This document shows positions 54,696-64,000 of a DNA stretch of 64,000 bases, one piece after another. The translations under genes were made by a program, and so were the position numbers. Source of the DNA: Oligoflexus sp. (lineage in GTDB: Bacteria > Bdellovibrionota_B > Oligoflexia > Oligoflexales > Oligoflexaceae); the NCBI GenBank assembly GCA_014377445.1, contig JACMPP010000077.1:32358-96357 (forward strand). Direction: 5' to 3'. Position 1 is the stretch's first letter. Each line of letters opens with the position of its first letter. The notes under the pieces were generated by a model, which made no database searches, was not told where the DNA came from, and worked only from the letters and a program-made list of their open reading frames with translations.

Positions 54696-55955
54696 ATGAA
54701 ATTTTCTCGCCTCATCGCCTTTCGCTATCTCCACGCGAGCCGCGAGAATCGCTTTTTTTCATGGATCACCATTCTTGCCATCCTCGGTATCAGCATCGGT
54801 GTCGCAGCTCTTATCGTCGTGCTCTCCGTCTTCAACGGCTTTGAGACCGAAGTCCGGACCCGTATGCTCCAGGCCAATTCTCATATCTGGGTCACGAATC
54901 AACCGATGGGCTTTAAAGACCCAGCCGCTTGGGCTAAAAGCGTATTTACCAATGCCCAATACGGCCACGAAGTGAAGGCGATGGCGCCCTTCGTTTATTC
55001 ATTCAGCATGGCGAAAAAAGATAGTTTGGTGAGTGGCGTGATCATTCGCGGCATCATTCCCAAGCAGCAGGAGAAGGTCCAAAGCTCGATGCCCATCATC
55101 CAGCCGCCGTCGGCTCTTCAGGACCTACAGCGAGAGATCAATGATGCGATCGCAGGGAAGCCTCGCCCCGAAGTCCCAAAGGTGATCCTCGGTTCGGACC
55201 TTGGCAAGAACCTTCAAGCCCAGTTGGGTGATGTGATTCGCATTATCGATCCCGTCGCCAAAGGACTTTCGACCAGTCGTCCCTACAAAGTCGCAGGTTT
55301 TTATAACTCAGGCCTGCAGGATATGGACAAACGCCTTGTGCTCTTGAGCCTTCAGGCCGCCCAGGATCTCACCGGCATGGGCAAACGCGTGACCGGCTTG
55401 TCGATCGCTCTTAAGAATCCGGAGAAAGCCTCATTAGTGGCTTATCAAATGGGTCTAGATTATCTGGATATGACCTTCAAGGACTGGAAAAGCTTTAATA
55501 GCCGCTTCTTTGAAATCATGGATGGCGAGCGCGTGCGCGTGGGGTTCATCGTGGCTTTGGTCGGTATTGTGGCTGCTTTCAACATCCTGACGACGGTCTT
55601 CGTATCGGTCAGTCAACGTCAGAGGGATATCTCGATCCTCAAAGCTCTGGGGGCGACCAACAGCGACATTATGAAGGTCTTCCTTATTCAAAGCTCGGCG
55701 ATCGGAATCGGCGGTAGTGTACTGGGGGTCATCTTGGCGGGAAGTATTTCCTATAGCCTTCAAACCTTCCCCCTCTTCGATCTGCCTGACCCCTACTTTC
55801 TCAAGACTCTTCCCGTCAGCTACAGCTTTTCCGTCTATGCCGGAATTTGCGGTGCCGCGAGTTTCATCTGCCTCTGCGCAGGACTTTATCCGGCATTCAT
55901 AGCCTCGCGTGTGAATCCAACCGAAGGCATCGCCGGCACAGGCCATGCCATCTGA
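54696..55955 (+). CDS. lolE: LolC/LolE-type lipoprotein-release permease (second copy)
   Basis: 419 residues, exactly the length of the preceding permease, with the same start (KFSRLIAFRYLHASRENRFF) and end (VNPTEGIAGTG) and the same one-plus-three helix layout. The periplasmic domains differ most. It would form the LolC–LolE heterodimer with its neighbour. AAAGGG lies before the ATG; the frame extends 17 codons upstream without a ribosome site. This is evidently a tandem duplication followed by divergence. Confidence 0.88.
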   Translation: MKFSRLIAFRYLHASRENRFFSWITILAILGISIGVAALIVVLSVFNGFETEVRTRMLQANSHIWVTNQPMGFKDPAAWAKSVFTNAQYGHEVKAMAPFVYSFSMAKKDSLVSGVIIRGIIPKQQEKVQSSMPIIQPPSALQDLQREINDAIAGKPRPEVPKVILGSDLGKNLQAQLGDVIRIIDPVAKGLSTSRPYKVAGFYNSGLQDMDKRLVLLSLQAAQDLTGMGKRVTGLSIALKNPEKASLVAYQMGLDYLDMTFKDWKSFNSRFFEIMDGERVRVGFIVALVGIVAAFNILTTVFVSVSQRQRDISILKALGATNSDIMKVFLIQSSAIGIGGSVLGVILAGSISYSLQTFPLFDLPDPYFLKTLPVSYSFSVYAGICGAASFICLCAGLYPAFIASRVNPTEGIAGTGHAI

Positions 55956-56161
55956 CCAAAATCAAGCAGCCGCCAGGGTCCACAGCCTTGGCACGGCATG
56001 CCTCACAAGCCTTCCACGAGAAATTTACCCGCCGCTCTTTCGTGCATCTATCTACGAGTTCTTATTATACTATCACTCGAGAAAGTGCTGAATGTCTTAG
56101 GAAAACCAGTTGTAAATGCAACTAGGTAAGTTAAGATAAGCGGTGTTTTTCTAGCAAGCAC

Positions 56162-56857
56162 GTGGGGTTCAGCTTGAATACCGAAGAAGCAGTAACAAAG
56201 AAAAAGAAGATTCCTGCTGGGTCGATACCCCTCATGATGGCTGGCGATCTCATTCTCGCGAGGAGTTCCAACCGCGAGTTTAGCCAGGTATTTCGACGGT
56301 ACGAAGCCCTTTTGGAAACCTTTGCTAATATGGAACGGGACGAGCGCATCATGAACTACAAGTTCCTGGTCGCCCTGATGCTCACCAGCCATGCAAAAAA
56401 AATACAGAGCCTTGAAGAACGCAAAGCGCTCTTTGACCTCAAAAACCAACTTTATCTCAGCATCGCGAACACCAAGAGCCATCGCCGGAAGCTCGCGTTT
56501 CGCTACCTGGTCTCCAAGAACTTCCGTGTCATCGAGTTTTGTGGCAACTGCAAAAGGAAAAACACTGCGGAAGGCCTCGATCGTCACAAGTGGAAGTTCT
56601 GTAAGGACTGCACCGTCGATCGCAAGTTCTACAACGTTTTGCAGATGACGCATAAGTTCGATAAAGGCAATGTTGCGTTGTTTCTATCGAATGATCTGGT
56701 GCCGCAGGTTGAAGGTCTTACCGTGACGCCGAAGGGCGAGCTGGAGAATGAGACTGAGGAAGGTCGCTACGATAAGTTTCATTACAACGTGAAGAACCTG
56801 GATATCTTCACCCTTGATTCGATCAAGAAGGTGCATGCTCGGCTCTTGACACAGTGA
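56162..56857 (+). CDS. Protein with a CxxC…CxxC zinc-ribbon-like motif, function unknown
   Basis: 231 residues, soluble and basic in the middle. Residues about 126–152 read FCGNCKRKN...HKWKFCKDC, a treble-clef or ribbon-like four-Cys site that could bind zinc and nucleic acid or protein. A helical N-terminal part (about 20–110) and an acidic C-terminal segment (ELENETEEGRYDKFHYNV) flank it. I do not recognise a family. The start is a GTG with no clear Shine-Dalgarno, so the true start may be a few codons further in. It converges with the giant gene's tail fragment. Confidence 0.6.
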   Translation: MGFSLNTEEAVTKKKKIPAGSIPLMMAGDLILARSSNREFSQVFRRYEALLETFANMERDERIMNYKFLVALMLTSHAKKIQSLEERKALFDLKNQLYLSIANTKSHRRKLAFRYLVSKNFRVIEFCGNCKRKNTAEGLDRHKWKFCKDCTVDRKFYNVLQMTHKFDKGNVALFLSNDLVPQVEGLTVTPKGELENETEEGRYDKFHYNVKNLDIFTLDSIKKVHARLLTQ

Positions 56858-57194
56858 TTAAACTCGCATTATGCGCGAAAATCTTACCAAGCCACGAATC
56901 GTTTGAGCTTCAAGGCCTACATGGTAGTCGCGTGCTGTAGCGCCATTCTCAGTAAGGTTTCCTGACTTTTGTGTCCTCCGCATTGTGTCTTTGCCGCAAT
57001 GATTTTGGACAAGCATTTCTCCCATGAGGCTTTGTTGACAGCAGGTTGTCCCCTTGGTGTATCCCCGGAGCTTGCGCACGCGAAATTTCCTTCGCTTTTT
57101 TCTGCCATCCGTTTCAACCCGGATAGTTTTTTTGAGGGCGTTGGTTGAACTTGAATTGCGGGCTTGGGCTCGTTCATATTTGCGAAGTCTCCGT
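56858..57194. other. Region without a recognisable gene
   Basis: 337 bases between the zinc-ribbon protein and the tail fragment. A minus frame overlaps it (to 57349), but its composition is irregular and it lacks a ribosome site; it also shares bases with the tail fragment in another frame. I see no hairpin with a T-run for either convergent transcript. Confidence 0.4.
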
Positions 57195-57419
57195 TTAAAA
57201 TGAGCAACGCATTCCGATCCACCAAGCGGCCTGTGAGGGCGCACCGGCAATGTACACTTGCCATCGGCCAGCGACACTATTTGAGTTGAAATGAAGGCCT
57301 CGTATTGAGCCTCGCAATCCAGTCGCATAAAAATATGCATAGTTCGCATCGTAAACTATGGGCGCAGCACCTGTTGATTTTGGGAATCCTCTTAAAAGAT
57401 CGTAGTTCAACCCAACCCA
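57195..57419 (-). pseudogene. Diverged duplicate of the giant protein's C-terminus, in frame after its stop
   Basis: Directly after the giant gene's TAA, the same frame continues for 74 codons to a second stop. The translation (WVGLNYDLLRGFPKSTGA..., then YFYATGLRGSIRG and GRWQVYIAG, ending GMRCSF) parallels the giant's own last residues (YYDLLRALPKYSPNA, YYYSAGLRGSFRGG, GRWMLYLDY, GGRCGF). At base level the two differ widely, so this is an old paralogous tail. It lacks a start with a ribosome site (TTG at 57410 is the only candidate). It is probably a remnant of a tandem paralogue; read-through extension is the alternative. Confidence 0.6.
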
Positions 57420-60400
57420 TTAAAATCCGCATCGGCCGCCAATAATTCCGCTTACACTCGTGGTATTATAATCCAAATACAACATCCAACGACCGCCTTG
57501 CGATCCAATCCCCATATGCCCACCACGGAACGAACCACGCAGACCGGCAGAATAATAGTAGGCATCTCCCGCATCAAATACAGTCGATGCATTCGGCGAA
57601 TATTTCGGCAAGGCGCGGAGGAGGTCGTAGTACGTGTCGTAGTACCCACTTGTTGCAATAAAACTCTGACCCAACCAAAGCCCATCTATTCCGTTGTCCT
57701 GGCCCAGAGCCGAATTGATTTGTCCCGTTGTCCATTCCCAGACGTTGCCTACCATGTCTGCTACTCCGTAACGAGAACGGCAAGTGGAAGTCGATCCTGC
57801 GCCTGTCGAGTTAGAGTTAAAAGCCCCGCCGGGATTGTTATCCGTATGGCATCGAACTGTTGTCGCATCGCCCGCACCTGACTCCACACTATTAATGCTT
57901 ACGGCGCCGGTAAAAGAATTCAGGCTGGCTTCGATTGTTCCATCCTGATTGCTGTCGCCCCAGTCAGCGGCCTTCAGCCACTCGGAATCACCGGGAAGCT
58001 GTAGCGAATAATTCTTACCGTCGCTATCGGCAAACATGGTGTAGCGGCAGGCTTTCCAAAACGCCCCCTGATCGATGCCAACCAATGGTGCCGTGCCTTG
58101 CTTGGACTGCACCGTCGCTGTCGTCGCATTGATCGCCGTTCCATTGCCACAGCCCGTGAGGTCAAAAGTCCCGCTTTGAAGGAATACATCGTAGCATTGT
58201 GCAGCGTTCTTCAACCAGCCTGAAGCCGTGCCCTGGGTCGGCCAGTCGGAGGCTCCGTTAGGACTGTTATTGGCAACACTGCCGTTGTATTGCGAGGTCT
58301 CAAATTTGTGGATAAAAAAGTCATGATCAAGCCCTGATTTTTCCATCGGAACATGAACCATAATCTGCGGACGTGTTTGACTCTGCTGATAGGATTCATC
58401 AACCAAAAAGACACTGGCCCGTCTCAATCTCGGTTCCATACGAAAGGCGGAGGCTGAAAGAAGAGTTGGCCCCGCGAAATAGGGCGAGCGATAGCGCTGC
58501 ACCGAGGGGATGATGGCGTTGCCATCGGCATCTTCTGCAATAAGGATATAATCATAAATTTTGCCGACAATAAGATTGCCGCCATCTTTAGTCGATAGAT
58601 CAGCAAAGCTGCAGTTTGCTGGCGTTGCCGCAATACAGTTACTGATCGTTGCGATAAGAGTGCCGTCGCCGGTGCCAGCTGTGAATAAGCGAGTTCCGCT
58701 CGAGTCGACCGCCAGAGGATCGATCGGTTTATCGCCAGCATAATTGCTCCCACTATTGCCCAAAGCCCAAGGAGTCGCTGGCCGAATGGATTGATGGTTG
58801 GGTTCGGTAAAGCGGTAGAGCTTGTAGACGAGCCCTGCATCCGAAGCCGTGCAAGTACCTGAAGTATTGCAGGTGGTTTTCGACCAGGGCGTCCAGGTGA
58901 TATTCACGCGACCTTCCGCAACAGCATCGGTGGTCGTGCCATCGATAGTGATCGCCACCTGTTCCCAGCGATTGTCTTTCACATACAAGTTCTCAGGAAT
59001 CAGTCCCGCCGTAGCAAGATCTCCTGTCACAAACTTCGGCTCATCCGGCAGAGCCAATTGGCTCGTAGTCGGCATCGTATCAGCACGAAAGCCCAGGCAG
59101 CGAAAGCCGATGGCGTCGCTCGTTGCCGTGGCGGGATCGGTCCAGTTCTGCACGTTAGTTCCGTACTGCTTTTGATCCGCAAACGTCGGAGTCTTAAAAT
59201 CCGCCCCAAGGGTCAAGGCGAGTCCGCTAGCGCCAGGATCCAGAGTGTGAAAGCGTTGAACGATGTTATCGATGCCGTTCGAGATCGAGCGACCAATGGT
59301 TGGGCCATAGCTAAAGCGGGATTCGGAATTGCCGCTGATGCTGTACTGAAGCATACGGTGATCGACCCATTCTCGAAGATTGCCGGCCAAATCTTGAACG
59401 CCTAAGGCTGATTTGCAGAGCGATGCGGATCCCGTACTCGAAGCGGAAGTCGCACTCACATTGCAATTGCCGCCTGTATTATTCGTGTAAGTCGTCCACA
59501 TATCCGCATAGCTCGTCCCGATCCATTTCGAGGCACGCCGCCATTCCTCGGCAGTGGGCATGCGGACCTTCGCGGTCGCGTTCGAAGCGTTTCGACAGGC
59601 GAAGAAGGCTGTAGGCCATGAGATGCTAGCTTGTGGAGTTATTCCTGCCACACTTTCCGCTGCCTTGGTGATCAACTTCGTACCGCAGCTGACGTCCGCA
59701 GCAGTACCGTTCACATGAAACTTATAGGAACAGCCCGCGAGGCTTGATTCGGTCGTCGTCACCGTATCGCCTCCGGCATTGCTGCCGGCAGTGGAAAGCG
59801 AGGCTTCGTAGCGCATGATGTAGTAATCGTAGGACAGACTTGAGAATTTTTTGGGCACGAGCACATAACCCGGCATTCCCTTGAGGACATAGGTCAAGCT
59901 TGAGACCACTCGGTTTGCATCAACATATTTGCCGTTCGGATCATAGAAGCGGACGTAGTAGTAACCATCTTTAAGGGAGGCGGCAGGAATCGAAACTAAG
60001 ATTTTATTGTCTGTGGCCACGGCATCGTAGGTGCCATCCCCGTAGTTAACGGTAGCGATCGGACTCGCGAGGGAAAAGGAGCTATAGGTCGCAGCGGTAC
60101 TAAAAAATACCTGATACTGAGTGATACGAGAATCAGGCGTTCCCCCAAACGTGAATTCGACTTTCGCCGTGCCATCAGCCCAGCTTCCAAGAACATCGGC
60201 CGATAGAGCTCCAGCAAAGACTATAGGATTTTCAACTGTTATCGTTGAGCCTGAGGCCACATAGCCCGACACGTTATCGGCTAGATCGCGAGATTGGATA
60301 CAGGCATAGTAAGGGGTCGCAAGCGCCCCAGAGAGGCTCACGGGCGAAGCAAAAGAAGTCTTAGCACTGACGCAGCCGACCGAGCAAGCCGCGTCGGTAC

Positions 60401-63400
60401 AAAGCTTGGCATCACTGTAACGGAAATTAAGATCTGTCCCGGTGGTAAAGCTCACCGGGAACGAGGAGCTGAGGGAATAAGTATTGGGCAAGGTCACCGT
60501 CGAGGGAGCTGCCGGCAGAGTCGTGTCGATCACCAAAGCCTTTTGTCCGGCGATGGAATTCGCACCAGGGCTAGGTAATGCAAGATTCGCATTGTTCGTG
60601 CCCGCATCTTGAATCGTGCCCATGGCGCCTAGGCTCAGAGCTGTGGTCGAAAAAAAATCGAGGTCGGCACTGGTGTCCGTGGCCGCCACGATGTAATTGA
60701 AGATGAGGGTATTCGTTCCGCTACCCATACTATAAAGCGCATCAGTATCGGGGACACCGGTCTCAAGCTTGAGTCTGAGATCGGTGCCGTTTGCGACAAA
60801 AACATTTTCAGAGAAGCTCACTGTGATCGGCACCACCGCGCCCTGCTTATAATAGCCATCGATCGCTGTCGATGAAACATTGGTGACTGTGGGGACTGAA
60901 GTATCGACCGCAATGGGCGAGACCGATGCGATCCAAGCGCTCCAATTGCCAGCCGTATCAATGCCTTGCACGCAGCCATAGTAAACAGCACCGTTCACCC
61001 CTGTCACGGCTTTAGGAGAGGCTGTAGAGGTCCCCACGCTGATGCAAGAACTCACGCAGTCGTTTGCCGCACAGAGCTTGGTGTTATGCGTACTGAAGTG
61101 AAGATCCGTGCTATTCGCCCAGCTCATGTTGAAGCTCAGACTGGTACTACTCGCTCCTGCGAATCCAACAGATGCCGGGGCCGAAGGAAGGCTGGTGTCG
61201 ATCACCAAGGCTTTATGCGTAGAAATCGAATTCGCCCCTGCTAAAGTAGGCAGAGTTAGCACCGCATTGTTTCCCGAATCATCACGAATCAATCCAGCTC
61301 CGACGGTTAATGCCGCTGTGGACTGAGCTTCCAAGTCGGCGGTGGTATCCCCTGCTTGAACGGTATAGCCAAAGCTTAGAGTATTCGTCCCACTGCCGGT
61401 GAGGTAAAGTGCCGTTCGATCCGTCGCACCGGTTTCTAACAGAAGACCAAGATTTTCGCTGCCGAGAACAAAGACTGGCTTTGAGAATTGCACCGTCAGG
61501 ATCAGCGAAGCAGCTATTTTATAGATGCCATCGGCTGTTGTTGAGGAAACATCACTGACCGCCGCTGGACTTGTATCGACAGTCAGCGTCGATGCTGAGG
61601 GTATCCAAACCGAAAGATTAGCCGATAAATCTTCGCCTTGAACACAGGCATAGTAAACACCACCGTTGACACCCGTGAGCGGGGCAGGCGACTGAGCTTG
61701 AGTAATCACGCTTGAGCAGCTCGTCACGCAGTCTGCCGCCGCACAGGTCTTCACGTTATGCCTTTTAAAATGGCTGTCCGTACTGTTTGCCCAATTCACC
61801 AGAAAATTTACCGAAGAACTCTTAGCACTCAAAAACTGAACCCCACTCGCAGGCGCCGGAGCGAGGGTATCGATGAAAATATTCTTCTGCGCGGCTAGCA
61901 TGCTTGCGCCGGATAGATTTGGCAGAAGAAGATTCAGGTTATTCCCTGAACTGTCTCGAATCGTTCCGCTAGCGCCAAGGCTCAAGGCTGAGGTTGACTC
62001 AACATTCAGGTCGTCTGTCGCATCACCGGCCTGGACTGTATAGCTAAAGCTCAACTTGGAAGTGCCGCTGCCAGAAGTATAGACCGCAGTCCGATCGGTC
62101 GTCCCGGTCTCCATCAGAAGGCCAAGATCGCTGCCATTGGTGACGAATACATTTTCTGAAAATGAAACGTCGATCGTGAGGACTGCACCCGCCTTGTAAT
62201 AGCCATCTACATTCGAGCTTGAGATGAGAGTGACACTGGGAACCGCTGTGTCGATGACGACGGGACTCACCGAGGGGACCCATGCTGAGACGTTGCCGGC
62301 GAAATCTTCGCCTTGGGCACAGGCATAATAGCTCGACCCGTTGACGCCGATTTGATTGGCTGGGGATGAAAGGGAAGTGCTGATCGAAGTACAAGATGAA
62401 ACACAATCGCTCGCCGCACAAAGTTTCACATTGTGCCGACGAAAGTTGGTATCACTGCTATTCAACCAACTTATCGGAACGCTTAAACTCGTCGATGTCG
62501 CCCCTGCAAAAACAACCGCAGAGGGACTTGTGGGCGAAGTCGCATCGATGACGATCGCCTTGAGTCCCGCGAGGGCTGCCGTAGTTCCAATCGAAGGCAA
62601 GGCCGTTGACACAGCGACTTGGGCCACAGTTTTAATGGCCCCTGTCGCCCCAAGGCTCAGTGAAGCGGTCGTTAGATAATTCAAATCCGCCGCCGTGTCA
62701 CCCGCCTGCACCGTATAGTTAAAAACCCAGGTCGATGTGCCGCTACCCGAACTATAGAATGCATTGCGAGAGGTAGGTGTTGTATTGAGACTCAAGCTCA
62801 AATCATTTGCGTTCGTCACATAAACGCTTCCCGAATAAGTCACAGCTACCGGGATTATACTACCCGCCTTGTAAGCGCCGTCGACAGACGAACTACTCAC
62901 CGAAACAATCGATGGGGCCGAGGTCGAAACGGTAACAGGACTCATCGATGCGATCCAGGCCGACTTGTTGGAGGCTCGATCAACGGCCTGAACGCAGGCA
63001 TAGTAGCTGCTGCCATCGACGCCGATTTTTGTCGCTGAAGGAAGAGTCACGAGTTCCTCGGTACTGCATCCACTCGAACATAAAGCGTCGCTACACAATT
63101 TCGTCAAATAACCGCTGAGATTGAGATCGCTGCTGGGAGTCCAGCTGAATGGAAGAGCTTGAGTCGAACTCACGGCGCTGGGAAAGGCTACTGCAGTAGG
63201 ATTGATCGGAGGAAGAGTATCGATCTCCAAGGCCTTCTGCTCGGAAAGAGTATAACCACTCCCCGGCAGTGGAAAGCTGAAGCTAAGGGTCTTGTCATGC
63301 TCATCGACAAGGCCTGACATAAAGCCTTTCGCCACGAGACTAACGGCCTCGAGAGCCGCAGTATCCTCCCCAGCGCCCGTCGTGTAGTGAAAGAGCAGCG

Positions 63401-64000
63401 TGCTCGTTCCGCTTCCACTTGCGTAAGCAGCAAAACCATTTCCGCTGCCGTGCCTTACAAGCAAGCTCAAATTCGCAGCGTCGGCTGAATGCACCTTGCC
63501 GGTAAATTTGACTTCGATAGGGATCAGGCTAGCCTTTGGATAAGCGCCCGGCAAAAGGGGACTTGAAATCGACGACACTTGAACGGTCGACAGATGACTA
63601 GGAATCGCGGCAGCTGTGCAGGTCTTCGATCGAAGCAAACCATGGAGAGCGAAAATACATAGTTCGTAATCTTGGCTTGAATCGTAACCATTGATCACAA
63701 GCGAAGTTGAACTGACTTTCGCTTCGCCGCCTTTCAGCCCACGTACTGCATAGGAGCTGGCGCCTTTACTCGCGGACCAAGCCACAGTCATCCCATCGGA
63801 TCCTGGGATAAGTTGAAAGCTCCGAGGAGAATCGATTTGGGTTTGAGTCGCCACCAGGCGCAGCTTGGACTTTAAGGCCCGCTTCTCAACGACCTTGAAA
63901 ATATAATAGCTGCCCAGTTCCAGGGCTTGGGAATAAGTAAATTTCGAAGAGTTTCTCACCGTAGCAATCAATTCGAAATCAAGATCTTGATCTTCGCTCA
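57420..64000 (-). CDS. Giant modular surface protein with FGE/C-type-lectin-like domains (5' end outside window)
   Basis: At least 2190 residues; the frame is open to the window edge. After an FN3-like domain come five tandem modules of about 225 residues (starting near 63590, 62915, 62240, 61565 and 60895). Each has an Ig-like half (…VDGYYKAGAV…SGSGTSTLVFNYTVQAGD…) and an FN3-like half with KLCAAxDCVSSC cysteines. Two formylglycine-generating-enzyme-type domains follow, about 59890–59065 (MPTAEEWRRASKW, VQDLAGNLREW) and 58400–57423 (LPGDSEWLKAADW, VADMVGNVWEWTTGQ). In this fold the domain often serves ligand binding rather than catalysis. An adhesin-like surface role is inferred; the signal sequence lies upstream. 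Confidence 0.8.
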   Translation of the reverse strand, partial: SEDQDLDFELIATVRNSSKFTYSQALELGSYYIFKVVEKRALKSKLRLVATQTQIDSPRSFQLIPGSDGMTVAWSASKGASSYAVRGLKGGEAKVSSTSLVINGYDSSQDYELCIFALHGLLRSKTCTAAAIPSHLSTVQVSSISSPLLPGAYPKASLIPIEVKFTGKVHSADAANLSLLVRHGSGNGFAAYASGSGTSTLLFHYTTGAGEDTAALEAVSLVAKGFMSGLVDEHDKTLSFSFPLPGSGYTLSEQKALEIDTLPPINPTAVAFPSAVSSTQALPFSWTPSSDLNLSGYLTKLCSDALCSSGCSTEELVTLPSATKIGVDGSSYYACVQAVDRASNKSAWIASMSPVTVSTSAPSIVSVSSSSVDGAYKAGSIIPVAVTYSGSVYVTNANDLSLSLNTTPTSRNAFYSSGSGTSTWVFNYTVQAGDTAADLNYLTTASLSLGATGAIKTVAQVAVSTALPSIGTTAALAGLKAIVIDATSPTSPSAVVFAGATSTSLSVPISWLNSSDTNFRRHNVKLCAASDCVSSCTSISTSLSSPANQIGVNGSSYYACAQGEDFAGNVSAWVPSVSPVVIDTAVPSVTLISSSNVDGYYKAGAVLTIDVSFSENVFVTNGSDLGLLMETGTTDRTAVYTSGSGTSKLSFSYTVQAGDATDDLNVESTSALSLGASGTIRDSSGNNLNLLLPNLSGASMLAAQKNIFIDTLAPAPASGVQFLSAKSSSVNFLVNWANSTDSHFKRHNVKTCAAADCVTSCSSVITQAQSPAPLTGVNGGVYYACVQGEDLSANLSVWIPSASTLTVDTSPAAVSDVSSTTADGIYKIAASLILTVQFSKPVFVLGSENLGLLLETGATDRTALYLTGSGTNTLSFGYTVQAGDTTADLEAQSTAALTVGAGLIRDDSGNNAVLTLPTLAGANSISTHKALVIDTSLPSAPASVGFAGASSTSLSFNMSWANSTDLHFSTHNTKLCAANDCVSSCISVGTSTASPKAVTGVNGAVYYGCVQGIDTAGNWSAWIASVSPIAVDTSVPTVTNVSSTAIDGYYKQGAVVPITVSFSENVFVANGTDLRLKLETGVPDTDALYSMGSGTNTLIFNYIVAATDTSADLDFFSTTALSLGAMGTIQDAGTNNANLALPSPGANSIAGQKALVIDTTLPAAPSTVTLPNTYSLSSSFPVSFTTGTDLNFRYSDAKLCTDAACSVGCVSAKTSFASPVSLSGALATPYYACIQSRDLADNVSGYVASGSTITVENPIVFAGALSADVLGSWADGTAKVEFTFGGTPDSRITQYQVFFSTAATYSSFSLASPIATVNYGDGTYDAVATDNKILVSIPAASLKDGYYYVRFYDPNGKYVDANRVVSSLTYVLKGMPGYVLVPKKFSSLSYDYYIMRYEASLSTAGSNAGGDTVTTTESSLAGCSYKFHVNGTAADVSCGTKLITKAAESVAGITPQASISWPTAFFACRNASNATAKVRMPTAEEWRRASKWIGTSYADMWTTYTNNTGGNCNVSATSASSTGSASLCKSALGVQDLAGNLREWVDHRMLQYSISGNSESRFSYGPTIGRSISNGIDNIVQRFHTLDPGASGLALTLGADFKTPTFADQKQYGTNVQNWTDPATATSDAIGFRCLGFRADTMPTTSQLALPDEPKFVTGDLATAGLIPENLYVKDNRWEQVAITIDGTTTDAVAEGRVNITWTPWSKTTCNTSGTCTASDAGLVYKLYRFTEPNHQSIRPATPWALGNSGSNYAGDKPIDPLAVDSSGTRLFTAGTGDGTLIATISNCIAATPANCSFADLSTKDGGNLIVGKIYDYILIAEDADGNAIIPSVQRYRSPYFAGPTLLSASAFRMEPRLRRASVFLVDESYQQSQTRPQIMVHVPMEKSGLDHDFFIHKFETSQYNGSVANNSPNGASDWPTQGTASGWLKNAAQCYDVFLQSGTFDLTGCGNGTAINATTATVQSKQGTAPLVGIDQGAFWKACRYTMFADSDGKNYSLQLPGDSEWLKAADWGDSNQDGTIEASLNSFTGAVSINSVESGAGDATTVRCHTDNNPGGAFNSNSTGAGSTSTCRSRYGVADMVGNVWEWTTGQINSALGQDNGIDGLWLGQSFIATSGYYDTYYDLLRALPKYSPNASTVFDAGDAYYYSAGLRGSFRGGHMGIGSQGGRWMLYLDYNTTSVSGIIGGRCGF
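60235..63600 (-). repeat. Five tandem modules of about 675 bases within the giant gene
   Basis: Starts near 63590, 62915, 62240, 61565 and 60895 give a period of 670–675 bases (about 225 residues). Landmarks recurring in each unit are VSSxxxDGxYK, LETGxTDRTAxYxSGSGT, VQAGDTxADL, a VIDT linker and LCAAxDCVxSC. The first unit is the most diverged and the units differ at base level, so expansion is not recent. Confidence 0.75.

Noticed and set aside
56858..57349. 163-residue minus-strand frame
   Set aside because: It overlaps the tail fragment in another frame, lacks a Shine-Dalgarno and its composition is irregular.
57195..57600. Diversity-generating retroelement (lectin-fold 3' end with a downstream repeat)
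   Set aside because: The downstream copy differs from the gene end at many kinds of bases, not only opposite adenines, and there is no reverse transcriptase in the window.

Overview
The window reads as chromosomal DNA of a flagellated, didermal (LPS-bearing) bacterium of roughly balanced GC content. Lipid A and LPS genes (lpxK, gmhA, a GT9 glycosyltransferase), two LolC/E-type permeases, a TolC–MacA–MacB exporter, flagellin and fliG support this. The flagellin, the mixture of deltaproteobacterial-looking housekeeping genes and several large orphan surface or repeat proteins suggest the Bdellovibrionota/Oligoflexia or a related lineage. That placement is inference from protein style; no rRNA gene is present to test it. 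No tRNA, rRNA, CRISPR array, insertion sequence or integrase was recognised.

Layout. 1–5.3 kb: the 3' end of a GDSL lipase, a minus-strand operon (SurA-N-like protein, GNAT, GT9), HU on plus, and a minus-strand gmhA–HIT–manA group. 5.4–9.9 kb: a class I glutamine amidotransferase, flagellin with a sigma-28-like promoter, arginase, a long palindromic intergenic element and tgt. 10–14.2 kb: TolC/MacA/MacB. 14.3–17.3 kb (minus): receiver protein, GAF histidine kinase, fliG. 17.5–26 kb (plus): cinA-like and lpxK, phoBR, then pstSCAB with a Pho-box-like direct repeat upstream. 26–32 kb (plus): aspS, a TPR protein, ridA, an exported phage tail-tube-like protein overlapping a large probable lipoprotein, and an FMN reductase.

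32.2–37.1 kb (minus) holds a compact accessory Hsp70 module: GrpE-like, DnaK-like, an unrecognised 660-residue protein with basic ends, and a J-domain-like protein without the HPD motif. This is my best candidate for an undescribed system. 37.7–40.7 kb: ffh and miaB. 40.75–49 kb is a signalling and protease region: a DUF1573 protein with a 42-residue membrane protein, then a minus-strand locus made of a 994-residue protein, an exported caspase-like protease with an EF-hand-like loop and a beta-rich tail, a membrane protein resembling an anti-sigma factor, an ECF sigma factor, and a second membrane protein related to the first. A divergent NtrC-type regulator adjoins it. 50.6–56.9 kb: a GT4 glycosyltransferase, ruvC, hemB, tandem lolC/lolE and a zinc-ribbon protein.

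57.2–64 kb (minus) is one giant surface protein whose 5' end lies outside the window. It carries five tandem modules of about 225 residues and two formylglycine-generating-enzyme-like (C-type-lectin-fold) domains. An in-frame, diverged second copy of its C-terminal tail follows directly after its stop codon.

Starts were chosen from Shine-Dalgarno placement where possible. Functions rest on motifs read by eye; no database search was possible.
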